From VXRD01 sp965242535 (lineage in GTDB: Bacteria; Latescibacterota; UBA2968), in the NCBI GenBank assembly GCA_965242535.1, contig OZ251458.1:3410001-3474000 (forward strand): a stretch of DNA of 64,000 nt, read 5' to 3'. Each line of letters opens with the position of its first letter. Position 1 is the stretch's first letter. Below are positions 61,876 to 64,000 of the stretch, one piece after another. The translations under genes and the position numbers were made by a program. The notes below the pieces were generated by a model that ran no database searches, had not been told where the DNA came from, and saw only the letters and a list, made by a program, of their open reading frames with translations.

Positions 61876-63258
61876 CTATTTGATCGCGTCGTACTCGGGG
61901 TTGATGCACTTATCGCCCCAGCGTTTCAGGGCGCAGCGCAAGCCGATTTCCGATTCGGGGTATTGGCCCTTGTCGCCTGTTTGTGCGATCCATCGGATCA
62001 AAATATCGCGGTGCCATTGCAAAGCGTCTGCATGGCCGGGATCGTCCGCGAGATTGTTCACCTCGTCGGGATCGGCATCGCAATCGTAAAACTCTTCTGC
62101 CGGGCGTTCCGTCGCCCAGAGAAACGCCTGCTCGGGCGCGAGTTCGCCGCGGGCGTACATTCCGCGCATCAGTTCCATGTAATCCGATCCATCGCGGTAT
62201 TGCGCCTGCATCAAGGGCCTATCGGTCATGAAATTTCGCACGTAGCGATACCGCTGCGAGCGCACGGCGCGCATGCGATCTATGGTAAAATCGCAGCGAT
62301 CCCTTGCCGCGATCACGTAGTCCCGCTCGACAAAATCCCCGCCGAACAAATTTTGTCCCTCCATGTAATCGGGGACATCGAGCCCGGCGAGCGCGAGCGA
62401 CGTGGCGCCGATGTCGATGCCGCTGGCGAGATCTGACCGCACCGTGCCGGGCGGTACGACCCGGGCGTTGTCGGCCCAAGAAATCATCAGCGGGATTTTG
62501 TGACCGCCTTCGTAGATGAATTGCTTGTGCCGAGGCAAGCGCATGCCGTGGTCGCTGAACAGGAAAACGATCGTATTGTCGCGCAAGCCATCTTCTTCCA
62601 ACCGCGCCAAAATCCAGCCCACCTGCCGATCCGTGTGCGAGATGCAATCGTAGTGCAGGGCGATTTCCCCGCGGATGATCTCGTGGTCCGGATAGAACGC
62701 GGGCACGGGCACGGCGGCGGGATCGGTTTCGCGGCCCTTGAGCAACCCGATGCTCTTGCCGCCCCGGAGTTGAATCTGTCCAAAAAACGGCTGACCGGGC
62801 GCGCGTGCGGACCACTCGGTTCCTTTTTTCGCCCCTTTGAAATCATTGGCGCCGTTGTGATGGTCGAACAAAACATCCGACTCATAGACGAAATTGTAGT
62901 GCGTTTTGCCCTCGTTAAATGTGTAATATCCCGCGTCTCGAAAATATTCGGGGATCGTCTTCATCCCCTCGGGCAAGTGGATGGCGTCGTACTCCTCGCC
63001 CATATCCAACCCGCGAAACCGGGGCTGTGAACTGAGGTGATTGTGCGCGCCAATGGTCGTTTGATACATCCCCGTAATGGTTGCTGACCGCGATGGCGAG
63101 CACACGCCCGACGTTTGATACGCCCGATCAAATCGCACGCCCGAGGCCGCGAGCGCGTCTATATTCGGCGTCTGCACGGTTTGGTCGCCGTAGCAACTCA
63201 TCCACGGATTCATGTCCTCGAGAAACAGCCAGAGGACGTTTGGGTGGGTATGTGACAT
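61876..63258 (-). CDS. Sulfatase (type I)
   Basis: A 460-residue sulfatase. HPNVLWLFLEDMNPWMSCYG carries the first metal block, with E-D for D-D. The formylglycine site is GVCSPSRSATITGMYQ with Cys53 (C-x-P-S-R). NEGKTHYNFVYESDV and LFSDHGMRLPRHKQF follow. This E-D variant is a recognised sub-branch (heparan/choline-like sulfatases). No signal peptide. The start MSHTHP lies behind GAAAGGAG, and a GACGGGA tract is just upstream. Confidence 0.92.
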   Translation of the reverse strand: MSHTHPNVLWLFLEDMNPWMSCYGDQTVQTPNIDALAASGVRFDRAYQTSGVCSPSRSATITGMYQTTIGAHNHLSSQPRFRGLDMGEEYDAIHLPEGMKTIPEYFRDAGYYTFNEGKTHYNFVYESDVLFDHHNGANDFKGAKKGTEWSARAPGQPFFGQIQLRGGKSIGLLKGRETDPAAVPVPAFYPDHEIIRGEIALHYDCISHTDRQVGWILARLEEDGLRDNTIVFLFSDHGMRLPRHKQFIYEGGHKIPLMISWADNARVVPPGTVRSDLASGIDIGATSLALAGLDVPDYMEGQNLFGGDFVERDYVIAARDRCDFTIDRMRAVRSQRYRYVRNFMTDRPLMQAQYRDGSDYMELMRGMYARGELAPEQAFLWATERPAEEFYDCDADPDEVNNLADDPGHADALQWHRDILIRWIAQTGDKGQYPESEIGLRCALKRWGDKCINPEYDAIK

Positions 63259-63284
63259 GTTTTCTCCTTTCAAAAGGGATGAGG

Positions 63285-63725
63285 CAGGGAAGACGGGAGA
63301 CGGGAGAGGGGAGAAGCAATCGCAATCGTAGGGACAGGCCCCTGTGCCTGTCTGAAGATACGAGATGGGGTTAGCCACAAAAGGCACAAAAGGCACAAAA
63401 GGCACAAAAACACAAAAAGGCGATGCTCCGTGCTCGGCCAAAGATACAAGACGGGAGAGGGAAGAAGCAATCGCAATCGTAGGGACAGGCCCCTGTGCCT
63501 GTCCGAAGATACGAGATGGGGTTAGCCACAAAAGGCACAAAAGGCACAAAAAGGCGATGCCCCGTGCTCGGTCAAAGATACAAGACGGGAGGGGAGAGGG
63601 AAGAAGCAATCGCAATCGTAGGGACAGGCCCCTGTGCCTGTCCGAAGATACGAGATGGGGTTAGCCACAAAAGGCATAAAAGGCACAAAAGGCACAAAAA
63701 GGCGATGCCCCGTGCTCGGCCAAAG
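63285..63725. repeat. Three tandem ~140-150 bp units
   Basis: Three copies of a composite unit, starting near 63309, 63463 and 63603: AAGCAATCGCAATCGTAGGG, the REP-like palindrome, CGAAGATACGAGATGGGG, a run of AAAAGGCAC units, then GATGCCCCGTGCTCGG and a GACGGGAG tract. Copies differ mainly in the number of AAAAGGCAC units, so length variation by slippage is likely. Confidence 0.85.
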
Positions 63726-63772
63726 ATAACGGGGGCATGTCCCTACGACGGATGGGGACAGGGGTTGGGTAA

Positions 63773-63792
63773 GGGCGTAAAATTTTACGCCC
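63773..63792. repeat. 20 bp perfect palindrome, copy 4
   Basis: GGGCGTAAAATTTTACGCCC with TAA before and TTA after, so the symmetry extends. Flanked by two GGGACATGTCCCTACG-like sequences. Confidence 0.85.
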
Positions 63793-63861
63793 TTACAGGT
63801 CACGACGGGGACATGTCCCTACGGGTAGTAATGGACCGAGGGATTGATGGGACTGACCTGA

Positions 63862-64000
63862 TTACTGTCTCGAACATTTCCCCTCCCGAATCGCGCGTTC
63901 AAACCGCGCCCAGGTCGAATCGGGGACTATCGGCACGGGCGCGACGGATAGCGAGTCCGCGTAGGACGCGAGGGAACGGAGGCGGTCTTTTGTCAAGGGG
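63862..64000 (-). CDS. Hypothetical protein, C-terminal part (cut by window edge)
   Basis: The last 45 residues of a minus-strand protein: PLTKDRLRSLASYADSLSVA, PVPIVPDSTWARFERAIREG, KCSRQ and a stop. The codon pattern looks real and there is no other gene. Function cannot be told from this piece. Confidence 0.5.
   Translation of the reverse strand, partial: PLTKDRLRSLASYADSLSVAPVPIVPDSTWARFERAIREGKCSRQ

Noticed and set aside
63285..63725. Possible CRISPR array at the right end
   Set aside because: The units are ~140-150 bp, composite, with no unique spacers of 30-40 bases and no cas gene.

Overview
This 64 kb window is a dense bacterial chromosome segment of high GC content from a probably uncultured lineage. 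Five sulfatases, three phytanoyl-CoA dioxygenase (PhyH) family genes, two enolase-superfamily sugar-acid enzymes, a dockerin-bearing secreted protein, and many short palindromic and heptameric intergenic repeats are the sort of content I associate with Candidatus Poribacteria, Latescibacterota or similar polysaccharide-degrading groups. That placement is an inference from gene content; the window has no rRNA or marker-gene tree. I saw no tRNA, rRNA or CRISPR array.

Region 0-10 kb is a catabolic block on the minus strand: a nucleotidyltransferase pair (cut by the window edge), a metallophosphoesterase, a sulfatase, a Gfo/Idh/MocA oxidoreductase, two enolase-superfamily dehydratases (one a good match to mannonate dehydratase ManD/RspA) and an Ldh-type dehydrogenase. 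A divergent six-hairpin-like glycosidase follows on the plus strand behind a clear sigma70-type promoter. Together they look like uptake-independent processing of sulfated sugars and sugar acids.

Region 10-14 kb is decayed: a broken hicBA pair, a truncated ATPase, an OLD-like ATPase with a frameshifted TOPRIM partner, and the tail of a TPR/SWIM-like protein. Region 14-18.6 kb holds an amidohydrolase, a PhyH gene, an IS110 transposase with a structured leader that could be its bridge RNA, and two inverted copies of a ~400 bp interspersed repeat.

Region 18.6-33 kb starts with a sulfatase and continues with a type I restriction-modification island, dual-OB protein / DUF488 / DUF488 / HsdS / unknown helical protein / HsdR / HsdM, mostly with 4 bp overlaps. 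It is followed by a Zeta-toxin remnant, an NtrC-type sigma54 regulator with its histidine kinase, and a HicB-HTH regulator.

Region 33-48 kb holds a TnpB-only IS605-type element, a sulfatase, coaD, and a 1050-residue secreted dockerin protein. A run of 28 G lies just ahead of that gene and could switch its reading frame. Then come an RNA ligase, a second ATPase with a truncated TOPRIM partner, two PhyH genes and an APC-USP transporter. Region 48-50 kb has a MunI-like type II R-M system in convergent, overlapping orientation.

Region 50-64 kb contains a BNR-repeat protein, an acetamidase/formamidase, a membrane protein, bioA-bioD, an RNA methyltransferase, a zinc dehydrogenase, a gamma-glutamyltransferase and two sulfatases, separated by repeat-rich spacers. 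At the window end there is a tandem array of ~140-150 bp units and a partial gene. The strongest leads are the G28 tract, the type I island with its companions, the MunI-like system, the two ATPase/TOPRIM pairs, the candidate bridge RNA and omegaRNA, and the layered repeat families.
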